In this document: in pieces, positions 42,961-50,699 of the stretch
Layout of the letters: each line of letters opens with the position of its first letter
Numbering within the stretch: the first letter of the stretch is position 1
Assembly: GCA_029907475.1 (NCBI GenBank)
Contig: JARYLU010000003.1
Span: 1 to 64,000 of the forward strand
DNA from: Bacillota bacterium
GTDB lineage: Bacteria > Bacillota > DSM-12270 > Thermacetogeniales > Thermacetogeniaceae
Reading direction: 5' to 3'
Length of the DNA stretch: 64,000 nucleotides
Made by a program: the position numbers and the translations under genes
Notes under the pieces: model-generated
Told to the model about the DNA's origin: nothing
The model's input: only the letters and a program-made list of their open reading frames with translations
Databases searched by the model: none

Positions 42961-43099
42961 ACTTTCCCGAATTGGGAGCCTGTAACCGATTCCAGAAAAG
43001 CTGTAAGAAACAATTCCCGGAGGGCGTATTCTTACAGAGAACGGATTGAAGTTATCCTGAAGTACATTTTGCGAACCGGAAGAATTGGAGAGGAGTTCT

Positions 43100-46000
43100 T
43101 TGAGGCCGGGAAGATCGAAGTTGCTCAAGTACTGTCTCTTATTTCTTTTAACAGGCTGTCTGGTGGCCGGAACACTGCTTTTGGAGCCGCCCGGGGATGG
43201 CGCGTCTCCTGGCAGGGTTGGAGATTTTCTCAAAGGCAGCAAACCCGGCGGGGCCGGGACGGGAGAAACAAGCGGTTTATTTGTGGTCCGTTTCCAGAGC
43301 GAGGAGCTTCGGAAAGAGGAGGAAACCATCCGGTTTATGCTCAACAAATTGGGCGCTGAAAGCGGGGACCTGCTGGGAAAAGACCTTCTTCTTGTCCGGC
43401 TTCCCGCGAGCGGGGTTGCTCAAGCGAGAGCGGTGCTGGGGGCGGCGCTGGAGCCGTACCTCCCGGAGGCGCGCCTCGCGCCGGAACTCCTTAAAAAGAT
43501 CCGGGCGGCGGAAACTCAAACCGTAGAGGTGAACGTTACCCTTTTCCAGGAGACTGATAAAGAGACTGTGGCACGGGCGGTGCAGGGCCTCGGCGGGCTG
43601 GTGGTGCGGGGCAGGACAGAGCCGGGGCGCGTCCTGCGAGTCCGCATCCCGGTGCCGCGCCTCTCCGACCTGGCCGGGCTTCCTGACGTGATCTTTATTG
43701 AACCGGCCTCTTCTTTCCGGTTCTTGAACGACCGCGCCCGGGACATCACGGGGGTTACTCCGCTGAGCGTTTCCGGCTTTCTCCCCCTCACTCCGGCATC
43801 CTCCTCTACTGCCGGCAGGGGGCTCACCGGGGCGAAGCAGATTGTGGCCCTGGCAGACAGCGGCCTGGACAAAGGTTCAACGGAGGAAGTTCACCCTGAT
43901 TTAAAAAGCTTGCCAGGGCAGATGCCGAAAGTGGTGATGCTGAAGTCCTGGGCGGGAGCTTCCCTGGCCGCAGATCCTGACGGGCACGGTACCCACATGG
44001 CAGCGACGATTGCCGGGAGCGGGGCCGCCTCCCAGAAGAAATTCCAGGGCATCGCCCCCGGGGCCAGCATTTACTTTCAGGGCCTGTTGAATCCCCAGGG
44101 AAAGCTGGATCCCCCGCCGGACCTCACCGCACTTTTTGAGCCCGCATACGCCGCGGGGGCGCGGATCCACGTGAACGGTTGGGGTGGTGAAGGCGGTGGT
44201 TACCTGGGGGCGGCGGCCCAGACCGACCAGTTTGTGCGGCGCCATCCCGATTTTCTCGTAATTTATGGTGCCGGAAACAGCGGTCCGGGGGACGGGAGCC
44301 TGACGCCCGAGGCCGCGACCAAAAACGGCCTTGTGGTAGGAGCGAGTCAGAGCCCCCATCCTCTTTTTAATCCTAACCAGTCGGATGCCACGGAACCTGC
44401 CGCCTTTTCCAGCCGGGGACCCACCCGCGACGGGCGCCTGAAACCGGAAATCCTCGCGCCCGGGGCGGTCGTTTCCGCACGGACGCGCCTGGGTACGGAT
44501 GAATCCGGTCCAGGCTCTTTTTATACTTACATGGAGGGAACCAGCATGGCGGCGGCGGTAGCCGGGGGAAGCGCCGCCCTCCTGCGGGAATACTTCCAGA
44601 AGTACGAAGCGGTGGCGAATCCCACGGCGGCACTCCTCAAGGCGGTGTTAATCTGCGGGGCGCGCTCCCTGCCGGACGGCCCCAGCAGTGCAGGATTTGG
44701 GATCCTGGACCTGGGCGGGACGATTCTGGCCCTCCGGGAAAAGACCTTCCGTTATCATGAAGCAAAAGAGGGTGTCGGAGAGGGAAAGGTCATAAGTTAT
44801 ACCTTTCAGGTGCGGGACGGAAGTGCCCCTCTCAAGGCGACCCTGGCCTGGACAGACCCCGAGGTGGCGCCCGGTTCGACTCGCCCTCTTGTCAACAACC
44901 TCGATCTTGTGGTTCGCGATCCTGAGGGGAAGGAATTTCGGGGGAATGCCTTCCTTTTTCCCGAAAAACCGGATGATGTCAACAATGTAGAACAGGTCTT
45001 GATTCCCCGTCCGGTTCCGGGAACGTATACGATTTTCGTCAAGGGAACGGAGATCACCCGGAATACGGTTTCCGGAGCTACGGGCAAAGCCCAGGATTTC
45101 GCGCTGGTATTCGGGCAACCCCTCGCGCGCGATGTGATTACAGCGGTTGGGGATCGGGTTTCTCTTGCCTCCGGACGGGAGGTCGCTCTTGTCCCTGAAA
45201 AGGTCCGGTTTGTTCAGAACGGGCGGCTCCTCCCCTGGCCCTCCGCTTTCCCTGTGAGGAGGGTGCTCGCTCCGGACGGGAGAAATCTTTTGCCTGACGG
45301 GGATGTGCCCATTGGCGGAGATATTTACCTTCCGCAGGAGAATGGCACCGGCCCCGGGTTTACGTATATCGCGGCGCGCACCTGGCTGGCGGAGGGTGTT
45401 CAGGTTCTGGAGACAGACCGCGGTTTCCTTGTTACGGAAATCAACCCCGGGGCGCGCTCGGGGGGCTTTTATCTCGCTCCCGGGGCTCAAAACTTTCTCT
45501 GGGCCAACGGGGTGCCGGTCACGGACCCCGCCTCCCTGCCGCCCGGAGGAGAGGTTAGAGGGTGGCTCAACCCGGCCACCCAGGCCCTTTGGGGGGCGGC
45601 GTTCTCCTTCTCGGAAACGGACGGTTTTTTAAGTAAAGTCGACCTCTTGCGGCGGGAGATCTTCCTGCTCGGGAACCCCCGTCCTCTTTCCCTGGCCTCC
45701 CAGGCGGCCCTGGCTTACCTGGATGAGCTGGTTGAGGTTGACCCGGCCGATCTCCCCTTTGGAGCCGGTTCCTGCCCCGATTGGGAAAAGCTCCTTCCCG
45801 GGTTGAGGGTAAAACTTGTGTGCAACCCGCGCAGCGGAGATGTCATGTACGTTGGGGCACGGCGCCAGCTGGCGATCGGAACCCTGGCCAGAGTGGACGC
45901 CGACGCCGGGGAGGTTTTCTTAACCAACGGGAGCTCTTTCCGGCTGCGCCCCGGGATTTCCCTCCAACTGGATCAAAAAGAGATTACACTGGAGCAGCTC

Positions 46001-47359
46001 CGGCCCGGACAACACGTTGTTGCGGTTTTACTTCCCGATACTGGAGAAGCCCTGGCTCTCAACGCACACAGCGGCGTTGGCTATGGACGCGTTGTTTACA
46101 TCAGCACGAAGAACCAGGTGCTCTACCTGATTGATGACCAGAACAGGTTCCGGGTCTTCAATTTCAAACCTGACACAATGTTCTTTCGCTGGGGCCTCCC
46201 CGCAGAGGCTGTCGCGGTCGAACCCGGCAACTGGGCGCGTTTCTATCTCGGTCCCGAAGAAGGCGCAATCCGCCGGATCGATCTTGCCGAAACAACCGGT
46301 GAAAGGAAAGAGGTTTTGTACGGCTACGACCGGGAGAGCGGCGCCCTAGTCACGGAAAAAGGCACTTACTACCTGAGCGCGCGAACCCAGGTAACGAAGA
46401 ACGGATATCCTATAACTCCCGAAGACCTTGTGCCAGGGGAGGAAGTGACTCTGACACCGTTCCTGGCTGAAGGGCCCCGAGGACCCCTTCTCGCCGCTGT
46501 CGCTGCCAGGATGCGGCCCGGGGTAACAGCTCCCCGGCTCGAGGTAGCGGCTTCCTGGCGCAATGGTGATGTTGTCCTTTCGGGGGTGACTTCGGCCGAC
46601 CGGCTTTACCTTTACCGGCCCGAAGGAGGGCGTGAAGCAATCCCTCCCGGTAGAGGGGGGCAGTTTACCTGTTATTTTACTCCCGGGGAAGAGGGCAGGG
46701 ACGCCGTGGTGCTTCAGGTCGTTGCCGTTGATTCCCGCACCGGGGGGGTAACCGGCCAGTTCGTCACTCTCCCGCCCGCGCCGGCCAAAAGCACATTAAA
46801 AGATCTCGCGGGGCATTGGGCGACCGGGGAAGTGGAAGCCCTCCTCGCGCAGGGCCTGGTGACAGGCTACCCCGATGGCACTTTCCGGCCCGGGGCGCCG
46901 GTAACCCGCGCCGAGCTGACGCTGCTTTTATGCAGAGCGCTTGGCTGGTCCGGCGCCACCGGCTCCCTGGAATTTGCTGATGCCGGGGTGATTCCTGCCT
47001 GGGCACGGCCTGCCGTTATGCAGGCGGTCCAGCGAGGCCTTGTATCCGGCTACCCCGACGGGTACTTCCGGCCGAATCGTGCTCTGAGCCGGACGGAGGC
47101 GACGGTGCTCCTTGCCAGGGTGCTCGATCTTTTTGTCCCGGAGCTCAACAAACGAAAAGAACCGCAGCAATCCGTCCCACCCTGGCAGGACTGGGCTCAG
47201 GTTCCCGGCTGGGCCCAAGAGGCTGTAGCATGCGCCTTTCAAGCCGGGATTACACGCGGCCGGACCCCTGAAAGCTTCGCCCCGGCAGCCCCTTTCACAC
47301 GCGCCGAGGCGGCCGTCGCAGTCAGCCGCCTGCTGGAGGTCCTGCGTACCGGGGATTAG
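43100..47359 (+). CDS. Very large subtilisin-like (S8) protease with C-terminal SLH repeats
   Basis: About 1419 residues. The N-terminus has a short signal with a possible lipobox (LLTGC near residue 20). A prodomain-like region leads to a complete S8 triad: Asp253 in VALADSG, His296 in GHGTHMAATIAG and Ser482 in GTSMAAAVAGGSA, with the oxyanion Asn in GAGNSGPG. A P-domain-like beta region follows, then about 600 residues of beta-rich sequence, and at least two clear SLH repeats plus a third divergent one from about residue 1230 (LAGHWATGEVEALLAQGLV, then GYPDGTFRPGAPVTRAE). It is probably a cell-surface protease held on the wall. TTG 43100 is close to GGAGAGGAG; TTG 43085 is the alternative. 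Confidence 0.9.
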   Translation: MRPGRSKLLKYCLLFLLTGCLVAGTLLLEPPGDGASPGRVGDFLKGSKPGGAGTGETSGLFVVRFQSEELRKEEETIRFMLNKLGAESGDLLGKDLLLVRLPASGVAQARAVLGAALEPYLPEARLAPELLKKIRAAETQTVEVNVTLFQETDKETVARAVQGLGGLVVRGRTEPGRVLRVRIPVPRLSDLAGLPDVIFIEPASSFRFLNDRARDITGVTPLSVSGFLPLTPASSSTAGRGLTGAKQIVALADSGLDKGSTEEVHPDLKSLPGQMPKVVMLKSWAGASLAADPDGHGTHMAATIAGSGAASQKKFQGIAPGASIYFQGLLNPQGKLDPPPDLTALFEPAYAAGARIHVNGWGGEGGGYLGAAAQTDQFVRRHPDFLVIYGAGNSGPGDGSLTPEAATKNGLVVGASQSPHPLFNPNQSDATEPAAFSSRGPTRDGRLKPEILAPGAVVSARTRLGTDESGPGSFYTYMEGTSMAAAVAGGSAALLREYFQKYEAVANPTAALLKAVLICGARSLPDGPSSAGFGILDLGGTILALREKTFRYHEAKEGVGEGKVISYTFQVRDGSAPLKATLAWTDPEVAPGSTRPLVNNLDLVVRDPEGKEFRGNAFLFPEKPDDVNNVEQVLIPRPVPGTYTIFVKGTEITRNTVSGATGKAQDFALVFGQPLARDVITAVGDRVSLASGREVALVPEKVRFVQNGRLLPWPSAFPVRRVLAPDGRNLLPDGDVPIGGDIYLPQENGTGPGFTYIAARTWLAEGVQVLETDRGFLVTEINPGARSGGFYLAPGAQNFLWANGVPVTDPASLPPGGEVRGWLNPATQALWGAAFSFSETDGFLSKVDLLRREIFLLGNPRPLSLASQAALAYLDELVEVDPADLPFGAGSCPDWEKLLPGLRVKLVCNPRSGDVMYVGARRQLAIGTLARVDADAGEVFLTNGSSFRLRPGISLQLDQKEITLEQLRPGQHVVAVLLPDTGEALALNAHSGVGYGRVVYISTKNQVLYLIDDQNRFRVFNFKPDTMFFRWGLPAEAVAVEPGNWARFYLGPEEGAIRRIDLAETTGERKEVLYGYDRESGALVTEKGTYYLSARTQVTKNGYPITPEDLVPGEEVTLTPFLAEGPRGPLLAAVAARMRPGVTAPRLEVAASWRNGDVVLSGVTSADRLYLYRPEGGREAIPPGRGGQFTCYFTPGEEGRDAVVLQVVAVDSRTGGVTGQFVTLPPAPAKSTLKDLAGHWATGEVEALLAQGLVTGYPDGTFRPGAPVTRAELTLLLCRALGWSGATGSLEFADAGVIPAWARPAVMQAVQRGLVSGYPDGYFRPNRALSRTEATVLLARVLDLFVPELNKRKEPQQSVPPWQDWAQVPGWAQEAVACAFQAGITRGRTPESFAPAAPFTRAEAAVAVSRLLEVLRTGD

Positions 47360-47410
47360 CTTGAGACCAGCCGGCGCCGGACTGCATTCTGGACAGGGCT
47401 TGTTAGAGCA

Positions 47411-47450
47411 AACAAACCCGGAGAGGTGCTGGTTCCTCTCCGGGTTTGTT
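47411..47450. terminator. Bidirectional terminator between the S8 protease and anti-sigma genes
   Basis: A perfect 16-base stem (47411-47426 with 47435-47450) encloses an eight-base loop. The arms begin AACAA and end TTGTT, so either strand shows a T-rich end. Both convergent genes stop beside it. Confidence 0.88.
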
Positions 47451-47475
47451 TTGCTTAGTTCGTAATGTTCAATTG

Positions 47476-48636
47476 TTACTGTTCAAGCCAGAGGATGACG
47501 ACCTGCTTCTCGGCCTCTTCATCCCAGCTTTGTAACTGCTGCTCCAGGAAATTAATCTGGCCATCAAGCCGCGGCCTTTCGCTTTCGGGAGCGGCCGCCC
47601 GCTGCGCTTTGAGCGTCTGGTATTCTTCCAGGGTACGGGTGAAGCTGGCCGTTACGTCCTGGTTGGTTGTATCTTTAAGGATTACTTCACCCAGGGAAGC
47701 CAGGCGGTCGAGAAACTCTCCGGATTTTTCCGGTGCGAGGGTAAAGCGGATAATAATGTTCTTCCGCCCGTTGTTCTGGGCCGAAACCTCCGGGCTGGCT
47801 TTCGCTCCTGTGCTGCGGGCAATCTCCAGACTGCCGCTCCGGGCGCGCTCCAGATCCGCCACCGCGACCTTCAGCATTGTTGTTTTGATTGTCCTTGGTT
47901 TACTTAAGAATGTCCTTACATCTGGGGGTTTGTTTGTCGCAACGACTGCCGGTTTATCCGGTTCTTTTACCGGGGGCGTTTGACCGGAAAGTTCCGGCTG
48001 CTCTTCTTCTTCCGGCGTGCTCCCGGGGGGATTTAAATCTGGAGTTGGCCCCTCAGTCCCGGGTTCCACCGGCACTACCACCCCGGTTTCGTTTTCTCTC
48101 TGACCGGGAAGTTTTTTAATTTCGCGCTCGCGCTCGCCTCCTTGCTTCCCTTCCCTTTCGGCGATGTAGCTTCCTGCCTTCCCCGGCCAGTACTTACCTG
48201 CAAAGCTGGCCGAACCGGTTAGAAGAGCAAGAATCACGGCAGCAGCAGCCACGCCCTTTGACCAATTTGGCCAATTCCACCGGAACCCCTTCGCTTTGCG
48301 CCTCGCCGCGCCGGCGCCGCTCTCTTCCCCTTGAGCAGGGCCTTCGAGCCCGCTCTGGGTAATGCGGGCGATTACTCCGGCTGCAAATGCCGGCGGAGGT
48401 GAGACCTTTGCCTTGCGGAGAGCGGACCGGATCTCGCGCCAGGCAGTAAACGCTTCGTGGCAGTCCGGGCAGGAGGTTTCGTGAACGTAAAGGATATGTG
48501 CTGTTTCTGGATCCAGTTTTTCTTCTCCGGTGTTATAAAAAAGCTCGCGCGCCTCACTGCATTTGATCCCTGCGCCCTTTTCCCGGTCCGCGGGAGTCCC
48601 CTTTTTTGCTTTCCTTCTTTTTATTTCCCTGCCCAT
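47476..48636 (-). CDS. Membrane anti-sigma factor with zinc-binding N-terminus and DUF4349-like C-terminus
   Basis: The 386-residue protein has Cys26 and then HETSCPDC (His52, Cys56, Cys59), the zinc anti-sigma (ZAS) layout. One membrane segment follows at about 130-150 (GVAAAAVILALLTGSASFAG), then a Pro/Glu-rich linker and a C-terminal extracellular coiled domain (LEEYQTLKAQRAAAPESERP, NFLEQQLQSWDEEAEKQ) resembling DUF4349. It would hold the ECF sigma factor encoded just upstream and release it on an envelope signal. ATG 48636 is chosen for its AAAGGGG site; GTG 48645 overlaps that site. Confidence 0.82.
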   Translation of the reverse strand: MGREIKRRKAKKGTPADREKGAGIKCSEARELFYNTGEEKLDPETAHILYVHETSCPDCHEAFTAWREIRSALRKAKVSPPPAFAAGVIARITQSGLEGPAQGEESGAGAARRKAKGFRWNWPNWSKGVAAAAVILALLTGSASFAGKYWPGKAGSYIAEREGKQGGEREREIKKLPGQRENETGVVVPVEPGTEGPTPDLNPPGSTPEEEEQPELSGQTPPVKEPDKPAVVATNKPPDVRTFLSKPRTIKTTMLKVAVADLERARSGSLEIARSTGAKASPEVSAQNNGRKNIIIRFTLAPEKSGEFLDRLASLGEVILKDTTNQDVTASFTRTLEEYQTLKAQRAAAPESERPRLDGQINFLEQQLQSWDEEAEKQVVILWLEQ

Positions 48637-48679
48637 CCTGCTCACCCCTTTGTAACGACATCAGGATCTGCCATTAATT

Positions 48680-49339
48680 CTAGTTCGAAACAGGTACAGG
48701 TTTTGTGCCGGCTGCGTGGAACTCCTTCGCTTCTGCTTCAATTCTTTCTCTCAGCGCCTGGCGTGCCCGGTTGAGCCGGGACTTTACAGTGCCCAGGGAG
48801 CACTCCATCAGAGAGGCGATTTCCTCGTAAGTATAACCTTCTATTTCGCGCAGGACCAGCACGGCCCGGAAATCGTCGGAAAGTTTTAGCAGGGCCTGCT
48901 GCACCAGTCTCTGTAGTTCTTTCCCTTCCAGGGCTTCTTCCGGATCTCCCGCCGGATCAGCCACAGCCACCGCGCGGGTGACTTCCCCTTCGCCGGTGCG
49001 AACCGGATCGTCTAGTGAAAGGAGTTGCGGACTTTTTTGCCGGCGGCGCTGCATATTCAGCCACAGGTTAACCGCGATCCGGTGCAACCAGGTGCTCAAA
49101 TCTGCTTCCTGGCGGAAACTCCCCAAGCCCAGATACGCCTTCACGAATACTTCCTGCGCCAGATCCTGGGCATCGACGTGGTTCCCCGTCAGAAAATAAC
49201 TCAGTGTATATACTTTTTCCTCGTAGAGGACAACCAGATCTTCAAAAGCCTTGGCATCTCCGGCCTGAGCGCGGCGGATCAGGATTCCTGTATCGATTTC
49301 GCCTGCACCCGGCCTGTTCTGCCGCAATTTTTTATACAA
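48680..49339 (-). CDS. ECF-type RNA polymerase sigma factor
   Basis: The 219-residue protein has region 2 (FEDLVVLYEEKVYTLSYFLT, DLAQEVFVKAYLGLGSF, LSTWLHRIAVN) and region 4 (LKLSDDFRAVLVLREIEGYT, YEEIASLMECSLGTVKSRL). This is the SigW/RpoE-like ECF group that answers envelope stress. The start is uncertain: the TTG at 49339 has only GGGGTG as a ribosome site, and conservation begins near residue 14. It is followed by its ZAS anti-sigma gene 43 bases downstream and probably activates its own promoter. Confidence 0.92.
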   Translation of the reverse strand: MYKKLRQNRPGAGEIDTGILIRRAQAGDAKAFEDLVVLYEEKVYTLSYFLTGNHVDAQDLAQEVFVKAYLGLGSFRQEADLSTWLHRIAVNLWLNMQRRRQKSPQLLSLDDPVRTGEGEVTRAVAVADPAGDPEEALEGKELQRLVQQALLKLSDDFRAVLVLREIEGYTYEEIASLMECSLGTVKSRLNRARQALRERIEAEAKEFHAAGTKPVPVSN

Positions 49340-49380
49340 GGAGGATCACACCCCGGATTCCGGGTATTCCCCTGATCCAT

Positions 49381-49408
49381 TAGACAACAAAAAAACAAAA
49401 AAAGTTCC
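49381..49408 (-). promoter_or_regulatory. ECF-type autoregulatory promoter of the sigma gene
   Basis: Read on the minus strand, GGAAC (49408-49404), 17 bases, TGTCTA (49386-49381). GGAAC is the usual ECF -35 core, and a GTC-containing -10 is common. The spacer is almost pure T and G runs. The transcript would begin about 35 bases before the TTG start. Confidence 0.55.
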
Positions 49409-49660
49409 CGCAGTCACGTGAAATTTCTCCGGTTTTTTCTTAATACTTGAAAGCGTCTCCCACCGCTTTGGTCACTACGGAGATCAGAAGGGGCCCGAAA
49501 CAATTTAAACTCGCCGTTCTTTTAAACTCTTCCTCTAATACTTTACCCTATTTTTTTCTTCCCTGCAATTACCAATTACATCCTTTCCCAAGGAAAAGGG
49601 CCGGGAATGCGGGTTGTCCTCCGCCTGCCTAAATGATGTGTGCTTTGTTAATCCGGATCG

Positions 49661-49723
49661 CGAAAAAATAAAACCTCCTGAGGTCGACTTGAGAACAGCA
49701 GCATTTCTGATCGTCCCAGGAGG
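49661..49723 (-). terminator. Minus-strand terminator after the glutaredoxin gene
   Basis: CCTCCTG (minus strand, 49723-49717) pairs with CAGGAGG (49680-49674) across a 36-base, partly palindromic loop containing GTCGAC. TTTTATTTTTT follows. The length of the loop allows alternative folds. Confidence 0.5.
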
Positions 49724-49808
49724 TGGTACCACTGATAAACGGCGGTTCGAAGACTTTCTTCAAATTCCGCCCCGCGCGCACTGCACCCGGCAGTCTTGCT
49801 TAAAGGCG

Positions 49809-50027
49809 TCATCCACCGCCGGTCTCGTCTCCCACCTGGACGAGTTTCCCCTCACGGACCACAACAGGCACGCGGTCGGCCGCATACTCCTCTTTCACCT
49901 TTTTTCTCAGTTCAGGGTCCCCGGTTAAACAGATTTCCTGAAAAGATATGCCCTGCTTCCGGTAGCCTTCCATTACCTTTTGGCAGTACGGGCACCCTGT
50001 GAGAGTGTAGATTACCAGATCTCCCAA
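49809..50027 (-). CDS. Glutaredoxin-like thiol redox protein
   Basis: The 72-residue protein is a minimal thioredoxin fold with the redox motif TGCPYCQK near the N-terminus and RVPVVVREGK with the cis-proline. It would reduce or carry disulphides, or shuttle electrons in a redox pathway typical of anaerobes. TTG 50027 is chosen because AAGGGGTG lies upstream and the product then begins immediately before the first beta strand. It lies 120 bases downstream of the Spo0E-like gene on the same strand. Confidence 0.87.
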   Translation of the reverse strand: MGDLVIYTLTGCPYCQKVMEGYRKQGISFQEICLTGDPELRKKVKEEYAADRVPVVVREGKLVQVGDETGGG

Positions 50028-50147
50028 AATAATCACCCCTTCCAGCTTTCGCCTACATTTTATCCCAGCGCCCGGGAGAAAGCAATCCTCTTTCTTGGTT
50101 GCGTGCCTTTTCCTGCCTTGAAAATAGTCAAACACCGGAACGGCTTC

Positions 50148-50333
50148 TTAACCCCCGTCCTTTTTTGAGCAATCATTTTTTTGGGCTTTCAACCGGAGGT
50201 ACCGGTTGATGAGATCGTCCAGCTTTTCCGAGATCAGGAGCACTTCGCGCGCGGTAAGCGCGCCAAGGGAGCATTTTTGCTCCAACTCGCTTCTGAGTTT
50301 TTCAATTTCTTCGAGCAGTTTTTCCTGTTTCAG
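50148..50333 (-). CDS. Spo0E-like aspartyl-phosphate phosphatase, apparent CTG start
   Basis: This 61-residue protein matches the small helical-hairpin Spo0E family: LLEEIEKLRSELEQK as the first helix and LISEKLDDLINRYLRLK, with the SxxLDxLI signature, as the second. Spo0E proteins dephosphorylate Spo0A~P and delay sporulation. Between the upstream in-frame stop and the conserved region there is no ATG, GTG or TTG. The CTG at 50333 follows GGGGTGA by about seven bases and gives exactly the length expected, so a CTG start is the simplest reading. A sequencing error or a first codon such as ATT are less likely alternatives. Confidence 0.75.
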   Translation of the reverse strand: MKQEKLLEEIEKLRSELEQKCSLGALTAREVLLISEKLDDLINRYLRLKAQKNDCSKKDGG

Positions 50334-50471
50334 TTTCTGATCACCCCGGGGTACACTCTAAATTTTTCTAATTACTAATTTATGAATCAAAAACCCTTTT
50401 AATTCTGAGAAAGTTTGTTAAAATGATTCGCCCATCAGCGGAGTGGAAATTCCAGGCCGCTAGGCACGGGG

Positions 50472-50501
50472 TTCACTGACAGGCTTTTTGTATGTTATAA
50501 T
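50472..50501 (+). promoter_or_regulatory. Promoter of the SCIFF peptide gene
   Basis: TTCACT (50472-50477), 18 bases, TATAAT (50496-50501), with TG at 50493-50494 forming an extended -10 (TGTTATAAT). Confidence 0.65.
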
Positions 50502-50543
50502 AGCTGCGGCAGTTCCTGCCAGGAGATTTTGAGGAGGGAAAGA

Positions 50544-50699
50544 ATGAAAAAGAAAAGACATATCCAGACCGTGATTGCAGGCAGCCTCCGCAAACCCCAT
50601 TTCGGGCCGGGGTGTGGCGAGTGCCAGACTTCCTGCCAATCGGCCTGTAAAACTTCCTGTACGGTAGGGAACCAGGCTTGTGAAACCCGGCAAAAGTAA
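50544..50699 (+). CDS. SCIFF ribosomally made peptide precursor
   Basis: The 51-residue product has six Cys in the C-terminal half (24, 27, 31, 35, 39, 46), in the arrangement CGECQTSCQSACKTSC then CE, which is the SCIFF (six cysteines in forty-five) pattern. SCIFF precursors are modified by a radical SAM maturase that forms sulphur-to-alpha-carbon thioether bonds. The ATG has GAGGAGGG upstream. The maturase gene overlaps its end by 20 bases. It is too short for routine gene calling. The mature product's role is not known. Confidence 0.93.
   Translation: MKKKRHIQTVIAGSLRKPHFGPGCGECQTSCQSACKTSCTVGNQACETRQK

Larger units (their letters stand above)
49340..49808. other. Intergenic region between the ECF sigma gene and the glutaredoxin gene
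   Basis: About 470 bases. Besides the ECF promoter, it holds a minus-strand terminator (49661-49723). It also holds a possible minus-strand vegetative promoter with TTGCAG, 17 bases, TAAAGT (about 49565-49537), and the hairpin AAAGCG/CGCTTT near 49450-49470. I see no protein gene. Confidence 0.5.

Noticed and set aside
49660-49740. GGTGGTACC near a terminator, reminiscent of a T-box.
   Set aside because: The antiterminator core AGGGTGGnACCGCG is not present on either strand and no tRNA-synthetase or amino-acid gene follows.
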